Made by a program: the position numbers and the translations under genes. Shown here in pieces: positions 48,738 through 59,346 of a stretch of DNA of 64,000 bases. Location: the NCBI RefSeq assembly GCF_026898135.2, contig NZ_CP114035.2, positions 909,501-973,500 on the forward strand, given 5' to 3'. This DNA comes from Pseudomonas fortuita. GTDB lineage: Bacteria; Pseudomonadota; Gammaproteobacteria; Pseudomonadales; Pseudomonadaceae. Every line of letters begins with the position of its first letter. Positions within the stretch are counted from its first letter, which is position 1. The notes under the pieces are model-generated. The model searched no databases. It had not been told where the DNA came from and saw only the letters and a program-made list of their open reading frames with translations.

Positions 48738-48766
48738 TTCGTAACACTCATATTCTGGAGTTTTCC

Positions 48767-49192
48767 ATGGCTGTTCAACGTACTTTCTCGATCATCAAGC
48801 CTGACGCAGTTGCCAAAAACGTCATCGGCAAGATCACCACTCGCTTCGAAGAAGCCGGCCTGAAAATCGTTGCCTCGAAAATCAAACAGCTGTCCAAAGC
48901 CGAAGCCGAAGGCTTCTACGCTGAGCACAGCGAGCGCGGCTTCTTCGGTGACCTGGTTGCCTTCATGACTTCCGGCCCGGTCGTTGTACAGGTTCTGGAA
49001 GGCGAAAACGCCATCGCTCTGAACCGTGAGCTGATGGGCGCTACCAACCCTAAAGAAGCTGCTGCCGGCACCATCCGTGCTGACTTCGCCGAGTCGATCG
49101 ACGCCAACGCCGTTCACGGTTCGGACTCCGAAGCTGCTGCTGCTCGCGAAATCGCTTACTTCTTCGCTGCTACCGAGGTAACCACTCGCTAA
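48767..49192 (+). CDS. ndk: Nucleoside diphosphate kinase
   Basis: A 141-residue enzyme that equilibrates NTP pools by ping-pong phosphotransfer. The catalytic His is in [16 protein letters not shown] near residue 117. [18 protein letters not shown] is the family N-terminus. It has its own promoter overlapping the isc terminator (see the hairpin at 48708), and rlmN starts 28 bp later. Confidence 0.98.
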   Translation: MAVQRTFSIIKPDAVAKNVIGKITTRFEEAGLKIVASKIKQLSKAEAEGFYAEHSERGFFGDLVAFMTSGPVVVQVLEGENAIALNRELMGATNPKEAAAGTIRADFAESIDANAVHGSDSEAAAAREIAYFFAATEVTTR

Positions 49193-49220
49193 GCGAAAGC
49201 TTACGGGTGAGGGTGAATCC

Positions 49221-50366
49221 ATGACGACATCTACTGGCAAAATCAACCTGTTGGGTCTGACCCAGCCGGAAATGGAACAATTCTTCGACTCGATCGGGGA
49301 AAAGCGCTTCCGTGCCGGCCAGGTGATGAAATGGATTCACCATTTTGGCGTGTCCGACTTTGCGGCCATGACCAACGTAGGCAAGGCCTTGCGCGAAAAG
49401 CTCGAGGCCGTTGCCGAGATTCGCCCACCGGAAGTGGTCAGTGAAGACATTTCCGCCGACGGCACCCGCAAATGGGTGATCCGCGTTGCCTCCGGCAGCT
49501 GCGTCGAGACCGTCTATATTCCTACCGACGATCGCGGCACCCTGTGCGTATCGTCGCAAGCCGGCTGTGCCCTGGACTGCAGCTTCTGCTCCACCGGCAA
49601 ACAGGGCTTCAACAGCAACCTCACTGCCGCTGAAGTCATCGGCCAGGTGTGGCTTGCCAACAAATCCTTCGGGACCGTCCCTGCCAAAGTCGACCGCGCG
49701 ATCACCAACGTGGTCATGATGGGCATGGGCGAGCCCTTGCTGAACTTCGACAACGTCATTGCCGCCATGAAAATCATGATGGATGACCTGGGCTATGGCA
49801 TTTCCAAGCGTCGCGTCACCCTGTCCACCTCGGGCGTGGTGCCGATGATCGACGAACTGGCCAAGCACATCGACGTGTCGCTGGCCCTGTCGCTGCACGC
49901 GCCGAATGACGAGCTGCGCAACAAGCTGGTACCGATCAACAAGAAGTACCCGCTGAAAGTGCTGCTGGAATCGTGCATGGGCTACATGTCCACCTTGGGT
50001 GGCAAGCGCGTGCTCACCGTCGAGTACACCCTGCTCAAGGACGTCAACGACCAGCCTGAGCATGCCGCGCAAATGATCGAGTTGCTGCGCGATGTGCCGT
50101 GCAAGATCAACCTGATCCCGTTCAACCCGTTCCCGCATTCGGGCTACGAGCGGCCGAGCAACAACGCCATTCGTCGCTTCCAGGACCTGCTGCACCACGG
50201 TGGTTTCAACGTCACCACCCGCACCACCCGTGGTGAGGACATCGATGCCGCCTGTGGCCAGCTGGTCGGCCAGGTCAACGACCGTACCCGTCGCAGTGAG
50301 CGCTACATCGCCGTACGCCAGCTTTCCGCGGACGTCGAGCTGCAAGACAGCGCCGCCAGCCACTGA
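49221..50366 (+). CDS. rlmN: Dual-specificity RNA methyltransferase RlmN
   Basis: A 381-residue radical-SAM enzyme that methylates C2 of A2503 in 23S rRNA and A37 of tRNAs. The [4Fe-4S] motif Cys116-x3-Cys120-x2-Cys123 is in GCALDCSFC. The SAM-binding [13 protein letters not shown] is seen, and the C-terminal Cys of [12 protein letters not shown] forms the methyl-carrier pair. It precedes pilF, the usual gene order. Confidence 0.97.
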   Translation: MTTSTGKINLLGLTQPEMEQFFDSIGEKRFRAGQVMKWIHHFGVSDFAAMTNVGKALREKLEAVAEIRPPEVVSEDISADGTRKWVIRVASGSCVETVYIPTDDRGTLCVSSQAGCALDCSFCSTGKQGFNSNLTAAEVIGQVWLANKSFGTVPAKVDRAITNVVMMGMGEPLLNFDNVIAAMKIMMDDLGYGISKRRVTLSTSGVVPMIDELAKHIDVSLALSLHAPNDELRNKLVPINKKYPLKVLLESCMGYMSTLGGKRVLTVEYTLLKDVNDQPEHAAQMIELLRDVPCKINLIPFNPFPHSGYERPSNNAIRRFQDLLHHGGFNVTTRTTRGEDIDAACGQLVGQVNDRTRRSERYIAVRQLSADVELQDSAASH

Positions 50367-50380
50367 CCGGGACCTTGCCC

Positions 50381-51142
50381 ATGAGCCTGCGCGCTGCGCT
50401 GTCGATCCTTGCGCTTTCGCTGCTGGCCGGCTGCGTGTCGGGCGGCGCGGGCGACCCCTTGGCCAGCCGCCAGGGCAGGGTGGAAGCGGGGCGGGCTTAT
50501 GTGCAGCTAGGTCTGGGTTATTTGCAACAGGGTTTGACCGGGCAGGCCAAGGCGCCGCTGGGCAAGGCCCTGGCCCTCGACAGCCGTGATGCCGACGCGC
50601 ACGCCGCCCTGGCGATGGTGTTCCAGGCCGAAGGCGAGCCGTTGTTGGCCGAAGCGCACTTTCACAAGGCCTTGTTGGCCCGCGCTGGCGATACGCGAAT
50701 TCGCAACAATTACGGCAGTTTCCTTTATGCTCAGGGGCGATTTGCCGAGGCCCAGCAGATGTTTCGCCTCGCCAGTAGCGATACCCTGTATCCTGAGCGC
50801 TCACGCGTGTACGAGAACCTGGGCCTGACTGCCCTGAAGCTCGAACGCCGCGACCAGGCGCACGCGTATCTGCTCAAAGCGTTGCAACTCAACCAGCGGC
50901 AACCAAAAGCGTTGCTGGAAATGGCTGAGTTGTCCTACGAAAACAGGCATTATGTGCCGGCCCGGGACTACTACGATCGTTTCAGCCAGTTGAGCGACCA
51001 CGATGCCCGTAGCCTGCTGCTGGGTAGCCGCCTTGCCAGGGTGTTCGACGAGCAGGGCACACTGGCCGAGCTGGGCCAGCAATTACAACGACTTTATCCC
51101 GGTACGCCGGAATATCAGCAATACCTGTCGGAGCAACGATGA
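50381..51142 (+). CDS. pilF: PilF/PilW-like TPR lipoprotein
   Basis: A 253-residue outer-membrane lipoprotein, pilotin for the PilQ secretin of type IV pili. The signal MSLRAALSILALSLLAGC ends in lipobox LAGC. At least five TPR units follow, e.g. GRAYVQLGLGYLQQG and DADAHAALAMVFQAEG. ATG 50381 is used and not the TTG six bases earlier. It overlaps the next gene by 4 nt. Confidence 0.9.
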   Translation: MSLRAALSILALSLLAGCVSGGAGDPLASRQGRVEAGRAYVQLGLGYLQQGLTGQAKAPLGKALALDSRDADAHAALAMVFQAEGEPLLAEAHFHKALLARAGDTRIRNNYGSFLYAQGRFAEAQQMFRLASSDTLYPERSRVYENLGLTALKLERRDQAHAYLLKALQLNQRQPKALLEMAELSYENRHYVPARDYYDRFSQLSDHDARSLLLGSRLARVFDEQGTLAELGQQLQRLYPGTPEYQQYLSEQR

Positions 51143-52155
51143 ACGCCGCGCATCCCGAAGTAGCAGTAGCGCCTGGCCAGAACCCCGGTGAGCTTTTGCG
51201 CCTGGCCCGTGAGAAACGGGACTGGTCTCAAGCCGAGGTGGCCCGCAAGCTCAACCTCACTGTCAGTTCGTTGAACCATGTGGAAACCGGCGCCTTCGAC
51301 AAGCTGCCCGGTCATACATTCGCCCGTGGTTATATTCGCGCCTATGCCAAATTGATGGACCTTGACCAGGCCACCCTGGTAGAGGCCTTCGACCGCTACA
51401 CCGGTACCCACGCCAAAGGCAGCGATGTGCACTCGCTGGGGCGTATCGAAGAGCCAGTACGCCTGTCGCACAATATTCTGCGCGGCGTCAGCCTGCTGTT
51501 GTTGGTGGTTGTGGTCGGCGGTGGCTTCGTCTGGTGGCAGGACCAGGGCAGCCTGCGTGGCAAGGACCTGGCCAAGATCGCCCTGGAGCACGTCGAAGTC
51601 GAAAGTGCCGACGGCACCACCCAGATTCACCCGCTCGACGAACCTGAAGATCAGGCGGTTACCGCAGGCCAGCAGCCCGAGAGCGCGCCGCTGGCACTGG
51701 AGCAGGGCACTGCCGAGCAGCCTGCTGCTGCCGCCGAGCAGGCGCCGGCAAGCCCGGCGCAATTGGCTGCTGCCGCACCCGCCCGGCAGGCGCCTGCGCA
51801 ATCTGCAGCCAACGTAGCGCCTGCGCCGGTAGCACCAGCTGCACCGGCCGCCGCTGCGCCTGTAGCACCTGCAGCTGCCGTGGCCGCTGCCGAGCCCGCC
51901 GCAGTACCGGCAGGCAGCGCCAAGGTCGCCATCCAGTTCACCGCCGATTGCTGGACCCAGGTGTCCGATGGCAACGGCAAGGTGCTGTTCAGCGCCGTCA
52001 AGCGCAAGGGGGACAACCTCGAGCTGACCGGCAAACCGCCGTTCGCGGTACGCCTGGGCTTTGCCCGGGGCGCCCAGGTCAGCTACAACGGCCAGGCCGT
52101 CGATGTTGCCCCGTTCACCAGTGGCGAGACTGCTCGCCTGAAGTTGGGACAGTAA
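51139..52155 (+). CDS. rodZ: RodZ-like HTH membrane protein
   Basis: A 338-residue bitopic protein. An N-terminal HTH (about 15-85) with NPGELLRLAREKRDWSQAEV, a single membrane helix (about 113-134), a long Ala/Pro-rich periplasmic linker (about 180-255) and a C-terminal DUF4115 domain (about 259-338). The architecture is that of RodZ, which links MreB to the cell-wall machinery. The Ala/Pro tract is unusually long and low in complexity. It overlaps pilF by ATGA and precedes ispG by 3 bp. Confidence 0.9.
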   Translation: MNAAHPEVAVAPGQNPGELLRLAREKRDWSQAEVARKLNLTVSSLNHVETGAFDKLPGHTFARGYIRAYAKLMDLDQATLVEAFDRYTGTHAKGSDVHSLGRIEEPVRLSHNILRGVSLLLLVVVVGGGFVWWQDQGSLRGKDLAKIALEHVEVESADGTTQIHPLDEPEDQAVTAGQQPESAPLALEQGTAEQPAAAAEQAPASPAQLAAAAPARQAPAQSAANVAPAPVAPAAPAAAAPVAPAAAVAAAEPAAVPAGSAKVAIQFTADCWTQVSDGNGKVLFSAVKRKGDNLELTGKPPFAVRLGFARGAQVSYNGQAVDVAPFTSGETARLKLGQ

Positions 52156-52158
52156 GTC

Positions 52159-53268
52159 ATGCACGGCGAATCTCCGATCAAACGTCGCGAATCCCGCAAA
52201 ATCTGGGTCGGCAATGTGCCGGTGGGTGGTGATGCACCTATCGCGGTGCAGAGCATGACCAACACCGATACCAACGATGTCGCCGCCACCGTGGCGCAAA
52301 TCCAGCGCCTGGTCGATGCCGGCGTGGATATCGTGCGGGTTTCGGTGCCGGACATGGACGCGGCCGAGGCGTTTGGCAAGATCAAGCAACAGGTCAGCGT
52401 ACCGCTGGTTGCCGACATCCACTTCGACTACAAGATCGCCCTGCGCGTGGCCGAACTGGGCGTCGATTGCCTGCGGATCAACCCGGGCAATATCGGCCGC
52501 GAAGACCGTGTACGCGCCGTGGTCGACGCTGCCCGCGACCGTGGTATCCCCATCCGTATCGGTGTCAACGCCGGTTCTCTGGAAAAGGATCTGCAGAAGA
52601 AGTACGGCGAACCCACCCCGGCGGCGCTGGTCGAGTCGGCCCTGCGCCATGTCGAACATCTGGACCGCCTGAACTTCCAGGACTTCAAGGTCAGCGTCAA
52701 GGCCTCCGACGTGTTCATGGCCGTCGAAGCCTACCGCCTGTTGGCCAAGCAGATCGTGCAGCCACTGCACCTGGGCATCACCGAAGCCGGTGGCCTGCGT
52801 TCGGGGACGGTGAAATCCGCCGTCGGCCTCGGTATGCTGCTGGCCGAGGGCATCGGCGATACCATCCGTATCTCGCTGGCGGCCGACCCGGTCGAAGAAG
52901 TGAAAGTCGGCTACGACATCCTCAAGTCGCTGCACCTGCGTTCGCGTGGTATCAACTTCATCGCCTGCCCGAGCTGCTCGCGGCAGAACTTCGATGTGGT
53001 CAAGACCATGAACGAGCTGGAAGGGCGCCTGGAAGACCTGCTGGTGCCGCTGGACGTGGCGGTGATCGGTTGTGTGGTCAACGGCCCCGGTGAAGCCAAG
53101 GAAGCCCATGTAGGGTTGACCGGCGGCACGCCGAACCTGATCTACATCGACGGCAAGCCGGCGCAGAAACTGACCAATGACAACCTGGTCGATGAGCTGG
53201 AAAGGCTCATCCGTCAGAAAGCGGCCGAAAAGGTCGAAGCCGACGCGGCGCTGATCGCCCGTGGCTGA
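52159..53268 (+). CDS. ispG: (E)-4-hydroxy-3-methylbut-2-enyl-diphosphate synthase IspG
   Basis: A 369-residue [4Fe-4S] enzyme of the MEP isoprenoid pathway. The cluster cysteines are in [13 protein letters not shown] and [27 protein letters not shown] is the family N-terminal signature. It lies between rodZ and hisS in the widely conserved rodZ-ispG-hisS order. Confidence 0.97.
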   Translation: MHGESPIKRRESRKIWVGNVPVGGDAPIAVQSMTNTDTNDVAATVAQIQRLVDAGVDIVRVSVPDMDAAEAFGKIKQQVSVPLVADIHFDYKIALRVAELGVDCLRINPGNIGREDRVRAVVDAARDRGIPIRIGVNAGSLEKDLQKKYGEPTPAALVESALRHVEHLDRLNFQDFKVSVKASDVFMAVEAYRLLAKQIVQPLHLGITEAGGLRSGTVKSAVGLGMLLAEGIGDTIRISLAADPVEEVKVGYDILKSLHLRSRGINFIACPSCSRQNFDVVKTMNELEGRLEDLLVPLDVAVIGCVVNGPGEAKEAHVGLTGGTPNLIYIDGKPAQKLTNDNLVDELERLIRQKAAEKVEADAALIARG

Positions 53269-53293
53269 CACACAGAATTCGTAAGGACTTTTC

Positions 53294-54583
53294 GTGAGCA
53301 AATCGCTGCAAGCCATCCGTGGCATGAACGACATCCTGCCAGAACAGTCGCCACTGTGGCGCTACTTCGAAGGCACCGTGGCCGGTCTGCTGGACACCTA
53401 CGGGTACAGCCAGATCCGCACGCCGATCGTCGAGTTCACCGAGCTGTTCAAGCGCTCGATCGGTGAAGTGACCGACATCGTCGAAAAAGAGATGTACACC
53501 TTCGAAGACCGTAACGGCGATTCGCTGACCCTGCGTCCCGAAGGCACCGCCGCTTGCGTCCGTGCCGTGCTGGAACATGGCATCACCGGCAACGGCCAGG
53601 TGCAGAAACTGTGGTACATCGGCCAGATGTTCCGCCATGAGCGCCCGCAGAAGGGCCGCTACCGCCAGTTCCACCAGATTGGCGTGGAAGTGTTCAACCT
53701 GGACGGTCCGGACATCGACGCCGAGCTGATCATGCTGACCTGGCGCCTTTGGGGCCTGCTGGGCATCCAGGACGCGGTCAAGCTGGAGCTTAACAGCCTG
53801 GGTACCAGCGAAGCCCGCGCGCGCTACCGTGACGCGCTGGTCGAGTTCCTCTCGGCGCGCCTGGAGCAACTGGATGAAGACAGCCAGCGCCGCCTGAAGA
53901 GCAACCCGCTGCGTATCCTCGACAGCAAGGACCAGAACACCCAGGCGGTGCTGGTGGGTGCGCCGAAGCTGGAAGATTACCTGGACGAAGCGTCGCGCGT
54001 GCACTTTGAAGGCCTCAAGGCCCGCCTGGACGCCGCCGGCATTCCGTTCGTGATCAATACCAAGCTGGTGCGCGGCCTGGACTACTACAGCAAGACCGTA
54101 TTCGAGTGGGTCACCGACAAGCTGGGCGCCCAGGGTACCGTGTGTGCCGGCGGCCGCTATGACGGCCTGGTCGAGCAGATGGGCGGCAAGCCGACCACCG
54201 GCGTCGGTTTCGCCATGGGTATCGAGCGCCTGATCCTGCTGCTGGAAACCCTGGGCAAGGTCCCGGAATCCATCAGCCGCCAGATCGACGTCTACCTGTG
54301 CGCCTTCGGTGAGCAGGCCGAGCTGGCAGGCCTGCGCCTGTCCGAAACCCTGCGCGACCGCTTGCCGGGCCTGCGCCTGGCGGTGAACGCAGGCGGTGGC
54401 AGCTTCAAGAGCCAGTTCAAGAAAGCCGACAAGAGCGGGGCGCTGTTCGCCCTGATCCTCGGTGACGAGGAACTGGCCAGGCAAGAAATCGGCTTCAAGC
54501 CCCTGCGTGGCCAGGGTGAACAACAGAACATTGCCTGGGATGCTCTGGCAGAGCACCTGGAAACCGCGATCGCGCAAGCGTAA
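53294..54583 (+). CDS. hisS: Histidyl-tRNA synthetase
   Basis: A 429-residue class II aminoacyl-tRNA synthetase with a GTG start. Motif 1 includes [11 protein letters not shown] and motif 2 includes [25 protein letters not shown]. The histidine signatures [15 protein letters not shown] and [13 protein letters not shown] are seen. The C-terminal anticodon-binding domain begins near [14 protein letters not shown]. Confidence 0.97.
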   Translation: MSKSLQAIRGMNDILPEQSPLWRYFEGTVAGLLDTYGYSQIRTPIVEFTELFKRSIGEVTDIVEKEMYTFEDRNGDSLTLRPEGTAACVRAVLEHGITGNGQVQKLWYIGQMFRHERPQKGRYRQFHQIGVEVFNLDGPDIDAELIMLTWRLWGLLGIQDAVKLELNSLGTSEARARYRDALVEFLSARLEQLDEDSQRRLKSNPLRILDSKDQNTQAVLVGAPKLEDYLDEASRVHFEGLKARLDAAGIPFVINTKLVRGLDYYSKTVFEWVTDKLGAQGTVCAGGRYDGLVEQMGGKPTTGVGFAMGIERLILLLETLGKVPESISRQIDVYLCAFGEQAELAGLRLSETLRDRLPGLRLAVNAGGGSFKSQFKKADKSGALFALILGDEELARQEIGFKPLRGQGEQQNIAWDALAEHLETAIAQA

Positions 54584-54622
54584 CGCGGTTCAACAAGCGA
54601 ATAGGCGAAAAGGAGTATTGGG

Positions 54623-55264
54623 GTGTCGAGTACCGATGATGATGACCTGGCAGGGGTCAAGGACTGGTGGAACCGCAACGGCAAGCCGCTGCTGACTGGC
54701 GCGTTGCTGGCAGGCGTGGTGGTGTTGGGCTGGAATACCTGGCACAAGTACCAGAACAACCAGTCCCAAGGTGCCTCGCAGCTGTATCAGGCGTTGATTG
54801 AAACCAGCCTGACGCCGACTGGCCAGCCAGACGCCACCAAGGTCGCGGAACTGGCCAGCAAGCTCAAGAGCGAGTTTGGCGGCACCGCTTACGCCCAGTA
54901 CGGTAGCCTGTTCGTAGCCAAGGTCGCGGTCGAGAGCGGCAAGCTCGACGACGCCGCTGCCGAGCTCAAAGGCGTGCTGGACAAGCCGGCCGATGTGACC
55001 CTGGGCGAGATTGCGCGCCAGCGCCTGGCTCGCGTGCTGGCAGCCCAGAACAAGGCCGAGGATGCCCTCAAGCTGCTGGACGGCGACGCCGACAAGGCTT
55101 TCCTGGCCAGCCGTGAAGAATTGAAGGGTGACCTGCTGGTGCAGCTGGGTCGCGCCGACGACGCGCACAGCGCTTACGAGAAAGCCAAGGCTGCGCTGTC
55201 GGATGAGGCGGCGGTCGGTGGCCTGCAATTGAAGCTGGATGACCTGGCTAAAGGGGACGCGTAA
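54623..55264 (+). CDS. yfgM: YfgM-like membrane-anchored TPR protein
   Basis: A 213-residue protein with a GTG start (AAAAGGAGTA upstream). A short acidic N-terminus, a single helix about 21-40 (PLLTGALLAGVVVLGWNTW) and a periplasmic helical TPR-like body fit YfgM, which associates with the SecYEG translocon and PpiD. Located between hisS and bamB as in E. coli. It ends just before the bamB start codon. Confidence 0.92.
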   Translation: MSSTDDDDLAGVKDWWNRNGKPLLTGALLAGVVVLGWNTWHKYQNNQSQGASQLYQALIETSLTPTGQPDATKVAELASKLKSEFGGTAYAQYGSLFVAKVAVESGKLDDAAAELKGVLDKPADVTLGEIARQRLARVLAAQNKAEDALKLLDGDADKAFLASREELKGDLLVQLGRADDAHSAYEKAKAALSDEAAVGGLQLKLDDLAKGDA

Positions 55265-56407
55265 GTGATCGGTTGGAAACATGCAGCAGTGCTGACCCTG
55301 GCCGTACTGGCCGCCGGTTGCAGCAGCAACAGCAAGAAGGAACTGCCCCCGGCCGAGCTGACCAAGTTCACCGAGGAAGTGGTGCTGAAGAAGCAGTGGA
55401 GCCGTTCGATCGGTGACGGCCAGGGTGAGACCTACAACACCCTGGTACCGGCCATCGAGAACGACCGTATCTACGCTTCCGACGTCAACGGCGAAGTCTT
55501 CGCCCTCGACCGCATCACCGGTGATGTGGTGTGGAAGAAGGACTTGGAGCTGCAGGTTTCCGGCGCGGTTGGCGTGGGCTATGGCCTGGTCATGCTCGGC
55601 ACCCTCAAGGGTGAAGTCATCGCCCTGGACTCCAGCACCGGTGAAGAGCGTTGGCGCTCGCGCGTGACCAGCGAAGTGCTGGCCCCGCCTGCCAACAACG
55701 GTGACGTGGTCGTGGTGCAGACCCAGGACGACCGCCTGATCGGCCTGGATGCCGCCACGGGTGACCGCCGCTGGATCTATGAGAACTCCCCGGCCGTGCT
55801 GACCCTGCGTGGCACCGGTGCACCGATTGCCACCAATCGCCTGGCCGTCGCCGGCCTGTCCACCGGCAAGGTGGTCGCGGTGGACATCAACAACGGCGTG
55901 CCGGTGTGGGAAAGCCGCGTGGCCATCCCCAAGGGCCGTTCCGAGCTGGACCGTGTGGTTGATATCGACGGCGGCTTGCTGCTGTCTGGTGGTACCCTGT
56001 ACGTCAGCACCTACCAGGGCCGTGTAGCTGGCCTGGACCTGGAAAGCGGCCGCGAGCTGTGGCAGCGCGATGCTTCCAGCTATGTAGGTGTCGCACAGGG
56101 CTTCGGTAACGTCTACGTCAGCGAAGCCTCGGGTACCGTGGAAGGTGTGGATGAGCGCTCTTCCAGCGCCCTGTGGAGCAACGACAGCATGGCTCGCCGC
56201 CAGTTGACCGCTCCTGAAGTGTTCAGCAGCTACGTGGCTGTGGGTGACTTTGAAGGTTATCTGCACCTGCTGAGCCAGGTGGATGGCCGCTTCGTTGGTC
56301 GTGAGCGTATCGACAGCGATGGCCTGCGCGCCCGCCCACTTGTGGTCGGCGACACCATCTATGTCTTCGGCAACAGCGGCAAGCTCGAGGCACTGACCAT
56401 CCGCTGA
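55265..56407 (+). CDS. bamB: Outer-membrane assembly lipoprotein BamB
   Basis: A 380-residue lipoprotein subunit of the Bam complex. A signal peptide ends with lipobox LAAGC; the mature part is an eight-bladed beta-propeller built of PQQ-like repeats such as [18 protein letters not shown] and [17 protein letters not shown]. The start is GTG 55265, directly after yfgM. It precedes der, a common arrangement. Confidence 0.95.
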   Translation: MIGWKHAAVLTLAVLAAGCSSNSKKELPPAELTKFTEEVVLKKQWSRSIGDGQGETYNTLVPAIENDRIYASDVNGEVFALDRITGDVVWKKDLELQVSGAVGVGYGLVMLGTLKGEVIALDSSTGEERWRSRVTSEVLAPPANNGDVVVVQTQDDRLIGLDAATGDRRWIYENSPAVLTLRGTGAPIATNRLAVAGLSTGKVVAVDINNGVPVWESRVAIPKGRSELDRVVDIDGGLLLSGGTLYVSTYQGRVAGLDLESGRELWQRDASSYVGVAQGFGNVYVSEASGTVEGVDERSSSALWSNDSMARRQLTAPEVFSSYVAVGDFEGYLHLLSQVDGRFVGRERIDSDGLRARPLVVGDTIYVFGNSGKLEALTIR

Positions 56408-56523
56408 AGCTATGCTTGAAACCTTGGCGGGTTTCAAGCTGCGGCGTAGGACACGCCGCCCAAACTCCGGCCGCTGCCTTGCAGCGGCCTTTGCATTTTC
56501 AAGAATTCGAGAGTGGAGAGCCG

Positions 56524-57987
56524 ATGGTTCCCGTAATTGCCCTGGTGGGCCGCCCGAACGTCGGCAAATCCACCATGTTCAACCGCCTGACCAAAACCCG
56601 CGATGCAATCGTGGGTGACCTGTCAGGCCTGACCCGTGACCGCCAGTATGGTGATGCCAGCTGGCAGGGTCGTTCCTTCATCCTGATCGACACCGGCGGT
56701 ATTACCGGTGACGAAGTGGGCATGGATGAAAAAATGGCCGAGCAGTCGCTCATGGCCATTGAAGAAGCCGACTACGTGCTGTTCCTGGTCGACGCCCGCG
56801 CCGGTATGACCGCCGCCGACCAGATGATTGCCGAGCACCTGCGCAAGCGCAACAAGTCGGCGATTCTGGTCGCCAACAAGATCGACAACATCGACCCCGA
56901 CGTGGCTCGCGCCGAGTTCTCGCCGATGGGTATGGGCAACGCCATTCCGGTGGCGGGCTCCCAAGGTCGTGGTATCAGCGCCCTGATGGAAGCTGTGCTC
57001 GGCCACCTGCCGCGTGATGCCGAGGAAGAAGCCCTCGACCAGGACGTCGCAGAAGGCGAGGAGGCCGTGCGCATTCCTGGCCCAAGCGAGAAGGATGGCA
57101 TCAAGATCGCCATCATCGGCCGCCCGAACGTCGGCAAGTCGACCCTGGTCAACCGCATGCTCGGCGAAGAACGTGTGGTGGTCTACGATGAGCCGGGCAC
57201 TACCCGAGACAGTATCTACATCCCGTTCGAGCGTGATGGTGACAAGTACACCTTCATCGACACCGCCGGGGTGCGCAAGCGCGGCAAGATCCACGAGGAA
57301 GTCGAGAAGTTCTCGGTGGTCAAGACGCTGCAGGCGATCAAGGACGCCAACGTCGTCATCTTCGTCATGGACGCCCGTGAAGGGGTGGTTGATCATGACC
57401 TGAACCTGCTGGGCTTCGCCCTCGAAGCCGGCCGCGCCATCGTCATTGCGCTGAACAAGTGGGATGGCATGGAGCCGGGTGAGCGTGCCTACGTGAAGAC
57501 CGAGCTGGAGCGCCGGCTGTTCTTCGTCGACTTCGCCGACATCCACTTCATCTCCGCCTTGCACGGCACCGGCGTGGGCAACCTGTACAAGTCGGTGCAG
57601 GCCGCGTTCACCTCGGCTGTGACCCGCTGGCCAACCAGCCGCCTGACACAGATCCTCGAAGATGCGGTCAGCGAGCACCAGCCGCCGCTGGTCAATGGCC
57701 GCCGCATCAAGCTGCGCTATGCCCACCTGGGTGGTGCCAACCCGCCGCTGATCGTGATCCACGGTAACCAGACCGAGAGCATTCCCAAGTCGTACTCGCG
57801 TTACCTGGAAAACACCTACCGCCGGGTGCTGAAGCTGGTCGGTACGCCGATCCGCATCGAGTACAAGGGCGGGGAGAACCCGTTCGAGGGCAAGAAGAAC
57901 ACCCTCACCGACCGCCAGGTCAACAAGAAGCGCCGCTTGATGTCGCACCACAAGAAGGCCGAGAAGAAGCGCCGCGACAAGCGCTGA
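56524..57987 (+). CDS. der: GTPase Der (ribosome biogenesis)
   Basis: A 487-residue tandem GTPase needed for 50S ribosome assembly. Two complete G domains each begin with GRPNVGKST; the first has NKID and the second NKWDG. The C-terminal KH-like domain has [20 protein letters not shown], and the basic tail ends [14 protein letters not shown] 56524 with GAGAG upstream is the start; an in-frame reading from 56416 is not supported. Confidence 0.97.
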   Translation: MVPVIALVGRPNVGKSTMFNRLTKTRDAIVGDLSGLTRDRQYGDASWQGRSFILIDTGGITGDEVGMDEKMAEQSLMAIEEADYVLFLVDARAGMTAADQMIAEHLRKRNKSAILVANKIDNIDPDVARAEFSPMGMGNAIPVAGSQGRGISALMEAVLGHLPRDAEEEALDQDVAEGEEAVRIPGPSEKDGIKIAIIGRPNVGKSTLVNRMLGEERVVVYDEPGTTRDSIYIPFERDGDKYTFIDTAGVRKRGKIHEEVEKFSVVKTLQAIKDANVVIFVMDAREGVVDHDLNLLGFALEAGRAIVIALNKWDGMEPGERAYVKTELERRLFFVDFADIHFISALHGTGVGNLYKSVQAAFTSAVTRWPTSRLTQILEDAVSEHQPPLVNGRRIKLRYAHLGGANPPLIVIHGNQTESIPKSYSRYLENTYRRVLKLVGTPIRIEYKGGENPFEGKKNTLTDRQVNKKRRLMSHHKKAEKKRRDKR

Positions 57988-57999
57988 TTCCGCGTCAGC

Positions 58000-58089
58000 T
58001 TCTTCGCAGGCTTGCCCGCTCCCACAGGTCCTCCACAGATTTTGAATATTGTGCAGCACCTGTGGGAGCGGGTTCACCCCGAAGAGGCC
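58000..58089. repeat. Inverted REP pair after der
   Basis: Two imperfect REP arms (TTCTTCGCAGGCTTGCCCGC and its partner ending GGGTTCACCCCGAAGAGG) flank a spacer. The shared CCCGCTCCCACAGG core is again present in opposite orientations. Confidence 0.78.
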
Positions 58090-58197
58090 CTTTGATCCAG
58101 AGCAATCCCCCTATTGTTTCAACCTTTTTCCTGACTGCTTGATCCGCTATGCTCGGACTCCACCCCGTGCCGGATACACCCCAGGAAAGAGGGCTCC

Positions 58198-59346
58198 ATG
58201 ATCCGCAGCAAACTGCCGAATGTCGGCACGACCATCTTCACCACCATGTCCCAGCTCGCCGTGCAGACTGGCGCGCTCAACCTGTCCCAGGGTTTCCCTG
58301 ATTTCAACGGCCCGCAGGCCCTGCTCGATGCAGTGGGCCGGCATGTGGCTGCCGGGCACAACCAGTATTCGCCAATGACCGGCCTGCCGGCTTTGCGCCA
58401 GCAGGTGGCGGCCAAGGTGGCGCGGCTGTATGGCGCACAGGTGGATGCCGACCAGGAAGTGACCATCACCCCTGGTGCCACCGAGGCGATCTTCTGTGCC
58501 ATCCAGGCGGTGGTCCATGCCGGTGACGAGGTCATTGTCTTCGACCCGTGCTACGACAGCTACGAACCTTCGGTGGAACTGGCCGGTGGTCGCTGCGTGC
58601 ATGTGCAACTGAGCGACGGCGACTTCCGTATCGACTGGCAGACGTTCAGTGATGCCCTGAGCCCGCGCACCCGCATGGTCATCCTCAACTCGCCGCACAA
58701 CCCCAGTGGCGCCCTGATCACCCGCGAAGACCTTGAACAGTTGGCAATGCTGATTGCCGACCGCGATATCTACCTGGTCAGCGATGAGGTCTACGAGCAT
58801 CTGGTGTACGACGGCGTCCACCACGCCAGCGTACTGGCCCACGAGCAGTTGTATCAACGTGCCTTTGTGGTCAGCTCGTTCGGTAAGACCTATCACGTGA
58901 CCGGCTGGAAGACCGGCTATGTGATTGCGCCCCCGGCGTTGAGTGCAGAGCTGCGCAAGGTGCACCAGTACGTCAACTTCTGTGGTGTGACGCCGCTGCA
59001 GTGCGCCCTGGCCGACTTCATGGCCGAGCACCCTGAGCATATCGATGAACTGCCGGCTTTCTATCAGGCCAAGCGCGATCTGTTCTGCGGCTTGCTGGAG
59101 GGCTCACGCTTCAACTTTACCCGCACGGCGGGCACTTATTTCCAGCTGGTGGATTACTCGCAGATCCGCCCGGACCTGAACGATGTCGACATGTCGCTGT
59201 GGCTCACCCGCGAGCACGGTGTGGCGACCATCCCGGTATCGGTGTTCTACCAGCAACCCATCCCCGAGCAACGCCTGGTACGCCTGTGCTTTGCCAAACG
59301 TGAGGAGACGCTGCGTCAGGCAGCGGAACGACTATGCGCGATCTGA
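58198..59346 (+). CDS. Class I/II aminotransferase, YbdL/methionine-aminotransferase type
   Basis: A 382-residue PLP enzyme. Lys230 (SSFGKTYHVTGWKTGY) is the Schiff-base lysine; NSPHNPSGALI and SQGFPDFNGP are typical of the YbdL/glutamine transaminase K group, which uses methionine, glutamine and aromatic 2-oxo acids. It overlaps the next gene, a YafV-like omega-amidase, by 13 nt. Together they would run the glutamine transaminase-omega-amidase route that salvages 2-oxo acids such as the methionine oxo-acid KMTB. Confidence 0.85.
   Translation: MIRSKLPNVGTTIFTTMSQLAVQTGALNLSQGFPDFNGPQALLDAVGRHVAAGHNQYSPMTGLPALRQQVAAKVARLYGAQVDADQEVTITPGATEAIFCAIQAVVHAGDEVIVFDPCYDSYEPSVELAGGRCVHVQLSDGDFRIDWQTFSDALSPRTRMVILNSPHNPSGALITREDLEQLAMLIADRDIYLVSDEVYEHLVYDGVHHASVLAHEQLYQRAFVVSSFGKTYHVTGWKTGYVIAPPALSAELRKVHQYVNFCGVTPLQCALADFMAEHPEHIDELPAFYQAKRDLFCGLLEGSRFNFTRTAGTYFQLVDYSQIRPDLNDVDMSLWLTREHGVATIPVSVFYQQPIPEQRLVRLCFAKREETLRQAAERLCAI

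Noticed and set aside
51115..53334. 739-codon minus-strand frame opposite rodZ and ispG
   Set aside because: Antisense to two well-supported genes; Gly/Arg/Cys/Tyr-rich composition opposite the Ala/Pro tract is an artefact.
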